Below are positions 1-11,676 of a stretch of 64,000 nucleotides of DNA, piece by piece. Both the position numbers and the translations under genes were made by a program. Source of the stretch: Bryoerythrophyllum caledonicum (Eukaryota > Streptophyta > Bryopsida > Pottiales > Pottiaceae). The stretch spans positions 22,980,786-23,044,785 of the forward strand of contig OZ020519.1 of assembly GCA_963971425.1 (NCBI GenBank). Direction: 5' to 3'. Positions within the stretch are counted from its first letter, which is position 1. Every line of letters begins with the position of its first letter. A model generated the notes under the pieces. The model worked only from the letters and a program-made list of their open reading frames with translations. It searched no databases and had not been told where the DNA came from.

Positions 1-164
1 GTTTGGTTGAATTTATAACAAAACCCTAATCCTAGTGAAAATTTGGCAACGCTTCTGCGTGGTTTTTTTTGTAACTAGAAAATTAGGGTTCCCTTCATAC
101 ACAAGGAATTGAAATGGTCCGAGGGAGAGGAGAGGAGAGGCTCCCTGATTCAGTTCGGTTCACC

Positions 165-605
165 CTTCGCTCTTGCTCTTCAGTTCGTGTGCTCCAGCTC
201 GTGATCCTCGCTCTCTTGCTCTTCGTGTTCTGGTGATCTTGCTCTTGATCGTGTGCTCCAGATCGTGATCCTCGCCCTCTTGCTCTTCAGTTCGTGTGCT
301 CGAGCTCGTGATCCTCGCCCTCTTGCTCTTCAGTTCGTGTGCTCCAACTCGTGATCCTCGCCCTCTTGCTCTTCGTGTTCTGGTGATCTTGCTCTAGTTC
401 GTGTGCTCCAGCTCGTGATCCTCGCCCTCTTGCTCTCCAACTCGTGATCCTCGCCCTCTTGCTCTTCGTGTTCGTGTGCTCCAGCTCGTGATCCTCGCCC
501 TCTTGCTCTTCAGTTCGTGTGCTCCAACTCGTGATCCTCGCCCTCTTGCTCTTCAGTTCATGTGCTCCAGCTCGTGATCCTCGCCCTCTTGCTCTTCGTG
601 TTTTT
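165..605. repeat. Degenerate 43-bp tandem repeat, about nine copies
   Basis: The core gtgatcctcgccctcttgct recurs near 201, 265, 308, 351, 415, 443, 488, 531 and 573. Spacing is mostly 42-45 bp, with 64-bp and 28-bp variants, so the array has both a basic and a longer unit. The strand shown is pyrimidine-rich. The short open frames across it come from the repeat composition and are not called as genes. The sequence before it (1-164) shows no gene. Confidence 0.85.
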
Positions 606-1566
606 GCTCTAACCTAATTCACCTCCTCCAGTGGCCGGGGCTTCCGGCTCTCTTTCTCTTCCTCTCCTTTCTCTTCCTGTTCTCTCTCTCCCTACATTCC
701 TTGCACACCAGTCAAATGAACCTCTCCAGGGGGTAACCCCCCAAGCCTTGCTCTCCTTCCATTCCCAAGGATGTTCCCCGCCGCCTTTTCCACCTTCCAT
801 TAATGACTTCCCTCTTAAAACAACTATTAACCTATGACACTTATCTCCGTGCCACCCTTGCATTAACAAAGTGGGTGTCCCACTAACCAAGGAATATCTA
901 AATCTCCCACTTTAATTTCATGCTACATGGGGTGCGCATGATCTCCAATAAGTGAGCTATTAAGTTAATTCCAAGGATGCTAAATCTAATTAATCTACCT
1001 AGATTGAATTTCCCTTGCTTGGGGTAATTCCTAATTTTACTTAGTGATTGATAAGGGGTTTGCCCAAGCCTTTTGGACCGTTTTCACTATTTTTTTTAAG
1101 GGCTTTTTAAGCCTCCTCCTTTTTTTTCTTCCCCCCACCATCATTTCTCTTCTTCTCCTAATTTTTTTTTCTTTCGTGATTTCTTCATCGTGACCAATTG
1201 CGGTCCATGATTCGGTAGGAGGTAAATTCTTCTCCACCACTTCTATTTCTACTTCTTTTCTATTGTTTTGTTTTTTTCTACCTTTTCTCATTTTTTCCCT
1301 TTCTATTTATTTTTTGGTTAACTTCATAAAATTCTTGGTTGCCACTGTGTGGCTCCTAATTAAAGAATTAGCGCATGGAAAGGCTATTTAGCCATCTTGA
1401 TCAAAAACCATGAACTAACCAATGGGATAACCCATTTCTACTACTTTGTTAACCTTAATGGACACCATGCGTGGTCCATTTGTCACCATGAGCCGTTTTT
1501 GCGGCTCACAGTCATCAACTGTGGTAAATTCATGTCGTAGTAATTTTCAGCATGGGTTGAAGGAGT
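606..1566. other. Intergenic, no gene seen
   Basis: This stretch is pyrimidine-rich around 640-720 and contains long T and CT runs at 1085-1290. The open frames here are low-complexity (Lys/Arg-rich on the minus strand) and match no family I recognise. I see no RNA gene. Confidence 0.6.
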
Positions 1567-1829
1567 GTCCGCGCCAATCCGCGCCTCACTCCGTTATCGA
1601 AGGCTGTCCGCGGCCATTCCTCTCTTAGTCCGCGGCCATTCCGCGCTCATTCCGCGCTCAGTCCGCGACCATTCCGCGCTCAGTCCGCGGCCATTCCGTG
1701 TTCAGTCCGCGGCCATTCCGCGCTCAGTCCGCAGCCATTCCGAACCAGTGTCGCTTTCAGTCCGCGGCAGTCTGTGGCTGTACGCGGCTACGTCTGCTGC
1801 CAGTCCGCGCCCCAACCGCGCCTGCTCCA
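1567..1829 (+). repeat. Array A: 11-bp-period TCCGC motif array 5' of hAT gene
   Basis: Units such as agtccgcggcc and attccgcgctc alternate, placing a TCCGC core about every 11 bp. It is strongly CpG-rich compared with the AT-rich flanks. It ends about a dozen bases before a TATA box at 1842. On the plus strand the motif reads TCCGC, opposite to arrays B-D. Open frames through the array lack stops only because of its composition. Confidence 0.9.
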
Positions 1830-1841
1830 TTTGAATTTCAG

Positions 1842-1849
1842 TATAAAAT
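1842..1849 (+). promoter_or_regulatory. TATA box of hAT cassette
   Basis: TATAAAAT lies directly after array A and about 150 bp before the transposase ATG. The array-then-TATA order is repeated in four other cassettes in the window, which supports a core promoter. Confidence 0.6.
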
Positions 1850-1994
1850 AGTGTCCTTCCAAGGCGATGGTGCTTAATCCTACATAGTCGCTTTCAAGAC
1901 CTTGGATTCTTTGTACAAGAATGCATTGCTCGAAATCCCATTGCTGAGGAGGGAATTGTTGACCCCTTGTTGGCTCTGAATCACGTGCGACGCC

Positions 1995-4900
1995 ATGCTA
2001 CGTCGGAATTCTGTATGGGATCTATGGTTCGAAAACATGGGCAACGCTCCTTCAAGAGCAACACGACAAGTGAAGTGTCGGTTTTGTTCTCACTCCATGG
2101 TTTATAGAGCCGACAGGATGTTGTCGCACATGGGATACCGTCATCCTAGTAATCTAGGTCGTGACGTCCAACTGTGTAGCATGGTGCCTCCACATGTGCG
2201 TGTGTTGTTTCAAGGTTGTGATGGGATTGTTCCTAATCGTCTTGATGCTGCCAACGATGGACCCTGTCCCCAACAACGTGTTGATGACGAGAATGGGATT
2301 GGAGTGGAACACTTATTGACACAATCTGTGGTGAACGACGTGCAGCAGATTGAGAACTCCCAAACAAGTCGTGGCGTGGAATCCGTACACTTAGATAGGG
2401 AACCTCGAGATCTACGTCAAGCGACGTTGCCTGAGGGCTTCAACATTTCCAAAAGGCAACTCTTGGACAAGGCTTGGTCTAGTGCTTTCTATGAAGCGAA
2501 CATTCCATTCAATATCATTAGGCATCCTGCGTTTGTAAAAGCGGTTCAGGAAACTGCACGCGCACGAATGCCCGCCTACCATCCACCGACCTACAATGCC
2601 ATACGTACGAAGTTGTTGACAAACAAAAAAGCTGATGTACAAACGGCTGTCAATGTAGCCATGGGTGATGCTATATCAAAGTATGGTGTTACAATATGTA
2701 GTGATGGCTGGGACAACGTTCAGAACCGACCTTTACTAAATGTTGTTCAGTCATGCACAAAAGGGGATGTTTTCATAGGCACCATCGATACATCGGGAAA
2801 TTATAAAGACCACTTTTATGTTGCTTCTCAAATCCGACCATTTCTATAAATGATTGGACATGCAAATGTTGTCCAAGTATGTACGGACAATGCTCCAGTC
2901 ATGGCGGCCGCATGTCATGACATCATGCAAGAAATTCCACATCTCTATGTTCAAGGATGCGCTGTCCATTGCTTGGATCTTTTACTGGAAGATTGGGGCA
3001 AAGAAGCGTGGGTACAAAGGATTGTTAAGAAGGCAAGGGTTGTTTGTTTATTCATCAAGAACCACCATGCCCCACAAGCAATATTTCGAAGGTTATCACC
3101 CGATCTTTTTATTTGTTTGCCCGATGAGATACGATTTGCAACAAACTTTCTCACGATACAACGCCTCCTCCAAGTTCGTCAGGCATTGGAGCGGATGGAG
3201 GTTGATGAAGAATGGCATGCTTTTCTAGCGGGATTGCGGACTCAAAATACAAGGGCACATGCAAAAGGCCTTTATGCACGACGCGTTATACGCTTGGATG
3301 GATTTTAGGACGTTTGTGTGAATTTCGAGTACATGGTGTTACCGGTGGTACGTGCTCTTCGTGTGTTTGACGGCAATGCTCCCGCTATGTGTCATGCATG
3401 GAAGGTCATGCATGAATTGGGGATCCATGTTCAAGGATTTCGCAATGTTCCGTTTTGCTTGGAACTAGATTTGGCAACAAGGGCATTAGATGCTTTTAAC
3501 GCAAGGTGGAGGCTCATGATTACTGACCTTCATTTGGCGGGGGCTACGTTGAATCCTTCTTTGCGTGGATGGGCCCCGTTGCACGAGCACGAGCTTGCGA
3601 GACCAATCTTGAATGGTGTTCTTCGGAACCTAGTTACGAGGGAGGATGATCTAGGTTTGGTCCTCAATCAGTACCAAGATTTCATTGAGAGCAGAGGGAC
3701 ATTTGCAGATTCCATGCAACCAAATGTCTTGAATGTACCGCCCCATGAATGGTGGGATGCCATGGGAGGCGGGGCAAAGCAATTGTAGATTATAGCAAGA
3801 CGCATCCTTGCTCAAGTATGTTCTACTTCGGCATGCGAACGCAATTGGAGCATGTACTCTTATGTTCACAACAAATCCCGCAATCGCCTACAACATAGTC
3901 GGGCGGAGGACCTCGTTTACATTTACACCAATTATAGGCTCCTTAGGCATCGAAGAGGAATGAGGGTTGCCCAGTGGCTTGAGTTGAATGGCGTGCATTC
4001 CGATGATGAAAGCAATGAAGACAATTCTGATGATGCAAATGATGATGGCCATCATGTCGATCATGATGGACTTGGTGATTTTGACATGGACGCTGGTACT
4101 TTTGATTTGGACAATGAAGATTCAGATGGTGACGGTGGTGAGGGTCACCGTGATGAGAATAACAGTTCGGATTATGACGGTCTTCACTTTGATGGTGATC
4201 GTAGAACTGTAGATATTGGTGTTTTTGAGTTTACTGAAGGTGAAGAACCACAACATGTTCAATTGCCATCTAACCTTCGCGGGGATGATGATAGGCCGTC
4301 ATTTGGACAACTTTGTGCAGGACAAGGACTCTGGCGTGAACAAGAAGGGGGCGTTTACCACCAGGCCGTCCACGCAAACGTTGACTTGCAATCCCAGCCT
4401 GAAAGTGATTCGTTATCATTTGGTGGGGAAAGACAACATATCCCGGATCACAGGGATGAGGAGGCCACTACACCGGCGGGTGATACGTTTCTTGTGGCAT
4501 GGAGGGTGGTTTGCAATGGCAATTCCAATCTGCCATGTATTACGACTTCAAATGTTCAAGGGTTATCCACGCCTATTGGAGACGTTGTAGTGAATGTGTC
4601 AACCACGGAGGTTGATGTACCTCCCTAAGTTGGAATACAAAATCGGCCGATCACCCGTAGTCATGTAGTTGCGGGGAGATTCGGTGGAGCGACCACACGG
4701 GGGGTCGGTGCTTCATTGGTAGCACTTCAAAACAATCGCCCAAACATTGGACAAGGACGAAATTGTTGGCAATCCATTTGGTCGAATAATGTTCATAGTC
4801 CAACCGTTCGAAGGCAACCTCTCACTCCAGCAAGTGAGCGAGGTCATTCTGTACGCAGGGGTGGAAGGGTGCTTGTAACAAGTGGAAGAGGGATAGTTTC

Positions 4901-5285
4901 GTCCTTAGATGTAGACATCAATGCAATTGTTGATGTAGGTAGAGCACTTCCACATTGCGGGGAGGCTTCTACAAGCACCGCAAGTGCTAGTGGTCGACGA
5001 AGGACTACACAAGGGAGGAAGAGACGTCAAAGGGATCAAGGAATACTAATGCCATTTGTCGGTGAAGCTTACGACCCATCTGACGGAAGACCCAATATGG
5101 ATGACAATGGAATACGTGACATCGACGGCTCTCGTCCAACAAGGAGGTTGGTTATTGGTCGAGACGATAACTTGCAATTGAGAAGTGCTACTCCACAGTC
5201 CGATGATGAACAGAGCACGGATGAATCTGATGTGGATCCACGGTGCATAGAAGAGAATGACCCAACAGTTCGAGTGCGATCTTGA
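1995..5285 (+). pseudogene. hAT-superfamily transposase (BED-like finger, DUF659), nonsense-decayed
   Basis: One continuous frame of 1,097 codons is broken only by TAA at 2847, TAG at 3306, TAG at 3786 and TAA at 4626; no frameshift is needed. An N-terminal BED-like zinc finger (C28, C31, H45, H50) is followed by a DUF659-type region (about residues 190-320, with the SDGW and CTDNAP-type motifs). The hAT C-terminal dimerisation segment follows around residue 610, with CERNWS and the downstream RAEDLVYIY stretch. Next come a very acidic Asp-rich tail (codons about 670-740) and a basic Ser/Arg-rich C-terminus, which is long for a hAT protein. hAT transposases cut and paste DNA flanked by short inverted repeats; I could not identify the element ends. 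The gene lies between inward-facing arrays A and B. I infer that it is inactive. Confidence 0.88.
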
Positions 5286-5461
5286 GTGGATGTCTATTAA
5301 ATTTCCCATTATACATACTACGAGGTCTATTGATATTCTTTGTGTATGTTTTCCATATGTTTCATAATATACTCTTACTTTTTAATGCCATTATTATTTC
5401 AAGACATTCATCTCACACAATAAGGTACCCAGTATGTTGAATGCGAAAATATTTAGGAGTT

Positions 5462-5745
5462 AGCGGACATGGAGTGAAGTGCCCGCAGATATTGCATCGG
5501 ACTGGCGCGGACAGGTCGCGGAATGCCCGCGGAATGCCCGCGGACTGCCCGCGGAATGGTGGCGGACTGGACGCAGACTCCCCACGGACTGCCCGCGGAA
5601 TGGTGGCGGATTGGACGTGGACTCCCCACGGACAGGGCGCGAACGAGGCATGGACAAGACGCGGACGAGACGCGGACAGGGCACGGACAGGTGCGACCCT
5701 ACGGCCGCGGACAAGCGCCGATATGGGCGGACAAGGGCAGACAGG
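5462..5745 (-). repeat. Array B: 11-bp-period GCGGA motif array 5' of RING gene copy 1
   Basis: Between about 5500 and 5600 the period is almost exactly 11 bp (gcggaatgccc, gcggactgccc, gcggaatggtg and similar). Further right it becomes less regular. The motif reads GCGGA on the plus strand, the reverse complement of array A. The block ending gcgaccctacg...gcggac at 5690-5735 is also found at the end of array C. A TATA box follows at 5750. Confidence 0.92.
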
Positions 5746-5749
5746 GGGG

Positions 5750-5757
5750 TATAAAAG
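5750..5757 (+). promoter_or_regulatory. TATA box of RING cassette copy 1
   Basis: TATAAAAG sits five bases after array B. Copy 2 has the matching box at 14124 after its own array. The transcript would carry a leader of several hundred bases before the ATG at 6149. Confidence 0.7.
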
Positions 5758-5799
5758 GGGAGAGAAGAAATATTTTTTGCACACCTTCCCGCGAATCTT

Positions 5800-6148
5800 G
5801 GACGCCCTGACGCACTTGCCTCCACGTTGACGGCGGTGTGCGGGGTTTTCAAGGTGGGAAAGTGGTCCTTTTGAGGACGGAGATTACCCGAAAGGGGAAT
5901 TTTTAGTCCTCAAAAGCATCAGCACAGGTACAGAAGCTGTTGAAGTTGTCAGAGATTTTAAGAAGCCGTGTCTGTGATACTTTTTAACAATCTCTCATCA
6001 ACACTATTTTGAAGTGCTTGCATGGGATTAATTGTAGCACTATTTTGAAGTGCAATTAGTTATAGGCGGCATAATCATATTAGAATAGTTAGCTAGTATT
6101 AGAATAGCAATTAGAAGTATTTCGTAGTGGTTTAGGGTTATTTAAAGC
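5800..6148 (+). promoter_or_regulatory. Conserved leader of RING cassette copy 1 with paired hairpins
   Basis: A block beginning cttgcctccacgttgacgg at about 5816 is shared with copies 2 and 3. Near the ATG, the 16-mer cactattttgaagtgc occurs at 6002-6017 and again at 6038-6053. Each can fold as a 4-5 bp stem with a 7-nt loop. The same pair occurs in both other copies, so it is part of the ancestral leader and not random sequence. Its function is unknown. Confidence 0.75.
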
Positions 6149-8239
6149 ATGGCAACCATGCATAGCGGTGGTGGAGGTGGTGGAGGTGGTGGAGATGGTG
6201 GAGGGAGGAGGAATTTAAATGCGCCAGATTTGGGGGTGGGTCCTTCAAAAGGAGCCAATAAGGCTGCGGATTTGGAGCTAGATATTTACGGAGACCTTAA
6301 TCTTTTGGCGTACTTCGGATGGGAAAGTCTACCGGAGCCATGGACATGTCAGCAGGCGTATGGGCACATTGGTTTTGCTCACCTCAACCGATAGTATACT
6401 CCGGAAGTTCACGAGGATCATTGCCGAACGAAGCAATTGACGTATGCCAACATTACTTCCGTAGAGATAAAATGGAGGTTTTTGGAGATCTTACTAGCCA
6501 TCTCCTACGAAACACGTTGGCCTAAGAATACCATTCCTAGAAGAATAGCTGCGATGGTATACGCGGATTGTGTGTTGCACAAGCGGGTTGATTGGTCGAC
6601 GCTTAATCAAGCTTTGGACCTCCCTGGCAATGTTGGGAAGCATTTAGGCGACGCACTTACATCGAGGTTGCCTATACTATCAATTCCTAAAAATCCCGTA
6701 CCGGAGTGGTTTAGCAAAAAGAGTAGTTTGGTTGATCCACCAAGCCAACAGTTGCCAGCGGATCGAGCGATACCAAAGCCCCGCAATTGAAGGAATAATA
6801 TTGTGCCGGCTGGTGAAGCGCCTCGTGATGGTGGTTCCCAACTAGGCCCCCAGAATGTGGCCCTCGTTCAACATCCTCCGGAAGTCCCCCTCGTCCAACA
6901 AGATGTGGATCAACAAATCGTTGACGAGATATGGAATCAATGTAGTCCGAGATTGGAGGATCTTACTATCGGACATGTGACGGCACAACAACACGGTCAG
7001 TTACGCGGGGAGTATGAAGTGTACAAGGTTGAAGCAGAAGAACGTGCGAAAGAAGTAGCTCTAAAAACGGAATGCTTGGAAGCGGAGAAGAACGAGATGG
7101 TTGCTAGCATGGCCCAATTGCGGATTGAATTAGAAGAAGCCCGCAATTGTAATACGAAATGTGAAGCAAGTATTTCCGCAATGCAAAACGACATAGTCCA
7201 ACTCCATACCGATAGGGAAACCATGATGTTGGGCACGGTGTTGGCGGCATCACGGGCGAGACAATGTGAGGCTGAGATAGCAAAGATTATTGAAGAGTGG
7301 ACATCCAACCAGAAGCTGAGAGCCTTCTTACTTACATCTTGGCCGACGTTGGAAAAAATGTATCCAAGTAGATGGGATGACATGGACCCAGAAGTCACTA
7401 CTGCCAATGGTAGCATCGATTGGGCGCGCATTCAAGAAGATCACCGTTTTGATATCCATGAGAAGGGCAGAGATGGGCAACATAAAATATGGGCAAATGC
7501 GGGGACAATGACCACAGAGGGTCAAACTTGTCCCATTTGTCTATATCTATGGGGCCCGGAAGGGTGTTATACGCTCGCAGCATGTGGACATTCATTCCAT
7601 CCACAATGTCTCATTGAGCATATGATCCAAAGTCGCTCATGCATCATTTGTCATTCGCCATATCATGCCCGTCTATATTTGCAATTTGGCTTGAGAGATT
7701 TCATGCCGACACATTGGGAGTATCGTCAACAATACTTTCCAAATTTTGACGTAGGCACTGATGAAGGGAAACCCCTTAAATGGAATTGGAGATTCAACGT
7801 ATCACATGCAGAGCTGGTTGCAGCAAACGAAGCATATGGCACCTTAAAAGACCCAACGAACATACTGCGGGCGGCGGAGGGGTTGTATCCTAACCAACCA
7901 CCAGATTACGGTCTGAAGATGTTTTTCTACAATGTAATGGGGTGGGATTTTGATCGTGAGACACAGACAATATTGCATGGGCTTGGACCTGCACCACATT
8001 ACAACTCATCCGGAGAGCTGGCGATCACTGGTGCGGAATTCAGGCGTATGTATCGTGCGGTGGAAGAAGTCTCAGAACTATGCAATGCAACGGTGGACTT
8101 GGTTGCGGAAAGAACGTATCATCAACCCCGGCTACATAGTTTGGCCCTTGACTTTATCTTGAACGATGTTTCCCCAGAAGTCAAGGCTATCGTCGATGGT
8201 CTACGGAATAGACAGAGACCGGAAACAGAGGTGCCATGA
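6149..8239 (+). pseudogene. Coiled-coil RING-H2 protein, cassette copy 1 (two stops)
   Basis: One frame of 697 codons is interrupted by TAG at 6392 and TGA at 6788. The Gly-rich N-terminus is followed by an unrecognised conserved block (about codons 40-210) and an acidic coiled-coil at about 7000-7330. A RING-H2 finger (CPIC, CGHSFHPQC, CIIC; about 7528-7670) has all eight zinc ligands in C3H2C3 order. A conserved C-terminal block contains the KMFFYNVMGW and YNSSGE motifs. RING-H2 domains usually recruit ubiquitin E2 enzymes, so an E3 ligase-like ancestor is an inference. The family is present three times in 13 kb, always behind a GCGGA array. I recognise no named homologue. Confidence 0.8.
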
Positions 8240-9565
8240 GCTACTTATAGACCTCAAACGCGCCGTAATGATGGTGCCTCCTCGTCGCGCTAAGGGCATA
8301 GAAGATAAATAGTGCGTACTAATTCAGCGTATTTTTTTCTTTAGGCAGATATCGAATAGTTTAGGTTCCTAGAATCGCAAAATCTATTAAATATTTAGTA
8401 GAAAAGAGAGATGTAATGTACATGTGTACAAATTCCTTCTTGATTTTGAGAAAACAAATTTAGAAAACTTCCATCTACCGGAAGCACATTTTCCAATTCT
8501 GGCTACATGTTCTTCTAGAAACTTTCTAATTTCTTCTAGAGTAGACCTTTGTAAAAAAAGAATATTGATGTGCAAGTTGCATATCAAAATCATATTTTCT
8601 TGTATTATTTATCCGCTTATTATTTAAAAAAAATCTTTGGAAAGTAAGACTTGAAATGGATGTAAAATAATTCCAATAAAGACAGTATTTGTTGTTTATT
8701 GCGGACAATTCTTCGAATATTTCATCGTTTTTTTCTTCATCTTTGTTCGGCTTGGATTCCTCTCCCTATAACTTAGATTTAACGTTTAACATTCAAGTAA
8801 GATTTTTCTATGTAACATCGTTATCATCATTTCCAAGGTGTTGTAACGAATTAGACGAGGTAAAGAAAAGGCAACGCATATCTCAGAAATTGGTAGAAGC
8901 AGTGGAGGGTTGGCAAATTACAAATTCAGATTTACCATTTGTAGGAAATGAAATCCTTCTATTAATTCCCTAGTTGACAATGTGTGCCATTTTCCCTAAT
9001 TCCATGACTTTACATGAAATGCTCTTCTTTTGTATAGACAATAAATGATTTTCGATGTTGGTAATGACACACCTGAAAATGTATTGTTGCAAATGAAGAA
9101 CTTCTGAATTGAAATAGAATGAGAAGGAATTAAAAAAAATTGAAATGAGAACCTTGTTCCTTTGGTTCCCTCTCATTCTATTTTAATTGAATGCTTTAGT
9201 GATAAATCTCCTCCTCCTTCTCATTCTAATTTAGTTTAGATAGTCATTTGCGATTAACCCTCTTCCATTCCCTCCCCTTCTAATTTTATTAAGATATTAT
9301 TCATTATTGTCCCTTGGTCCTTCGTTCCATGTTCATTATCCTTCCAATTTAATTGGGATCTATTACCCCTAAAGGCAAGATCCCTTACGTGGCCCGTCCT
9401 GCCATCTTTGACAAGGGCGGGTCACTCCCATGACCAAAATAATTCCCCAACCCGCTCAAAGACTAGTTCAATCAACCACTCCCATAAAGAGACATTAAAA
9501 TCATATTTAAAGCAAAATTTTGGATTCTCAATCGTAAGGTCTTGAAATATAATTCTGTATGAATC
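8240..9565. other. 3' region of RING copy 1, then AT-rich intergenic
   Basis: Positions 8268-8560 match 15163-15440 downstream of copy 2 (shared agtgcgtactaattc and tttagtagaaaagaatga-type segments), marking a duplicated 3' region. Beyond that the sequence is AT-rich, with a small inverted repeat around 9105-9130 and 9166-9188 (gaatgagaagg / cctctcattc). I see no convincing gene. Confidence 0.6.
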
Positions 9566-9570
9566 CAAAA

Positions 9571-9593
9571 CCTAAACCCTAAACCCTAAACCC
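9571..9593. repeat. Short interstitial plant-type telomere repeat
   Basis: About three consecutive CCCTAAA units lie in AT-rich intergenic DNA. This is the TTTAGGG plant/green-algal telomere sequence read on the opposite strand. It is too short to be a chromosome end. Confidence 0.8.
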
Positions 9594-9885
9594 AAGTAAA
9601 CAATTATATTGATATCCATTCTTTATGTTTTCCATATGTTTCACAAAATACTCTTACTTTATGGAGATTTCCGATTCCTTCAAATTAAGACTAGTAAGTG
9701 TTAGGTGTTAAGTGTTACACATAAACAAGAGATTATTCAGTATCGTGAGACTGTTAGCTACTGGTGGAAAGTTTACCAATAGAGCATTAACTGCGTAGGC
9801 CATTGCACACTTTCAAATAAATGTGACTGAGATTAATATTGGAATAACAATAGTGCAAAAAGAACACTTCAGTTGACTTGATGTT

Positions 9886-10161
9886 GGGCACCTCCGTGAT
9901 TCCAAGCGCTTACAAGAGTCTCAATGCCCTGAAGTGGAGGAAGCCACTTTTACTTGGTTTACGACAATGCAGGAAAATAATGTAGTTCTATTTGATGACC
10001 TTGTGGTGGCTGCTGTAAAGAGATTTTGCGCATTACTTCCAAGAGGTGCTAACGAGAAGGAGCTTCTATTTTCTCATGGATGGGTGCAAAATTTCAAGAA
10101 GAGATATGATATCAAGGGCTATACCCGTCATGGTGAAGACGCGCTCAGGGGACATTTATGA
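9886..10161 (+). pseudogene. Tigger/pogo-type transposase fragment (CENPB-type HTH)
   Basis: About 90 codons resemble the second DNA-binding (CENPB-type helix-turn-helix) domain of pogo/Tigger/Tc5 transposases: an EEATFTWF segment, then a GWVQNFKKRYDIKG segment in the expected spacing. The frame ends at a TGA (10159-10161) and I see no catalytic DDE domain downstream, so this is a truncated relic. No terminal repeats were found. Confidence 0.7.
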
Positions 10162-11012
10162 AGAGGTTTAAAAAAATAAGGAATACATCAAAACACTTGG
10201 TATCTCAGTACATGCACTTTCTAAACCCGGAAAATATAGATACACAATGCCGTGCTAAAAAAAACATGGACGACAACAGAATTTTTTTTAACAATTTATG
10301 TTATATTTTTAGAGGAGGACTAGCAGTTGGCACTTGCTTTGCAACGCATTAGTTCAACCATTTTAATGTAGTTTTAATATCACAAAATATTTTTAAAAAA
10401 AAGGTAACAACAATCCACATAAAATATAAATATATCTTTGAAACCCATGCATGAATTTTTATAATGTAATAGAATAGAATAGGAAAAAATTAATTAAGTT
10501 TTAGATTTTTAACATGGATTTAAAAAATGTTATGAATGTCAAATTTGTAATCAAGAGTTTCAATCTTATTTTGGATAAGCACAAATTGCAACACACAAAT
10601 GCAAATTTTACACACCCACAAACTCAACTTGCAATTACAATCTCAAATTCACACACCCACAAACTCAATTTGCAATTACAATCTCAAAACTTGCAATCTC
10701 ACCTCACTACTTGTAATTTCAATCTCCACAACTCAAATATGCAACTTTGCAACTCCAACTTTGTATGCCAACCTCCAAGCTCACAACTCCAACTTCACAA
10801 CTTTTTCACTCGAAGTTTACAACTCATAATTTACAATTCAATCTTTTAGTGCTTAACTCAAAAAAAAATTTGAGCGTCCAATTTCTAATCAAAAGCACAG
10901 ATTCCAACACACAAATGCATATTTGTCACACCCAAAAACTCAAGCTAATGCTTTGCAACGCAATAGTCCAACCATTCTCATGTAGTTTTTATATTACAAT
11001 CGACCTTGAGGT
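10162..11012. repeat. AT-rich intergenic with CA/AAT-rich simple repeats
   Basis: From about 10570 to 10850 short phrases such as aactcaatttgcaattacaa recur irregularly. The Asn/Gln/Thr-rich open frames here derive from this low complexity. I see no gene. Confidence 0.65.
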
Positions 11013-11676
11013 CTAAATCTATTACCATCTTGTTAAGCATGATGTTAGCTCCTTACACACCAATTTATAGAGGTAGAGACAGGGTGTAGCATATTCAAAA
11101 CAAGTGTGCAAGGAGTGGAGGCTCGAAATTTGTTAATTCACACTTTAATTTTTTTTGAACTTAATATGTTTTCGATTGATAATCCAAATGGTCAATAAGA
11201 AGGTTTACATTACATATTGTTGTGGAAAAAATAAAAAGTGAAAAATATGAAGATCTCTAGGTTTTATGTGGAAAAGAAGAAGTTTTTTTGGTACCTTGCC
11301 CAACAATGAGTGACAATGTGTGAAAATGTTTGACTTGGGTTGGTATGCTATTTTTCACTAAAGACAAGAATTTTTTTTTGACAACATGAAGGGAAATAAT
11401 ATTACTTGCGAGTACTGAAAATCTCATTTTCAATAGAGTGTGCTATCAAAAGTTTTTGGAGGTGCCCGAGGTGCCCGCCCTCCCCATTTGAAATTAAAAA
11501 CCCTATAACTTTTTCATCAAATGTCCAATTTAGGAAAAAATTGTTTTCCCACTGAACTCTTGGTAATGTCTTTCTATATTAAAAATCTCAAAGTGGAATG
11601 TTGGAAATTGACACTATAGGAACCTGACCGATTTTTCAAAAAGCCAAATTTGGACACTTGGTCCTTTAGGGGTTAA
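11013..11676 (+). mobile_element. Dispersed repeat, copy 1, right end TTAA-bounded
   Basis: About 480 bp (11013-11490) match 63385-63860 in the same orientation, including a shared atgaagatctctaggttttat-type block. The right end, ggtcctttagggg followed by TTAA at 11673-11676, matches the terminal motif of the MITE at 35284-36090. I infer a non-autonomous piggyBac-type (TTAA) element that is truncated or diverged at its left end. It has no coding capacity. Confidence 0.7.

Noticed and set aside
165-605. CRISPR-like periodic repeat
   Set aside because: The units are direct tandem repeats with no unique spacers, and the genome is eukaryotic.
5413-5852. Four or more open frames in array B
   Set aside because: Same repeat-composition effect as array F. 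No start context, domain or conservation distinct from the array.
9571-9593. Chromosome end
   Set aside because: Only about three telomere units, surrounded by ordinary sequence.
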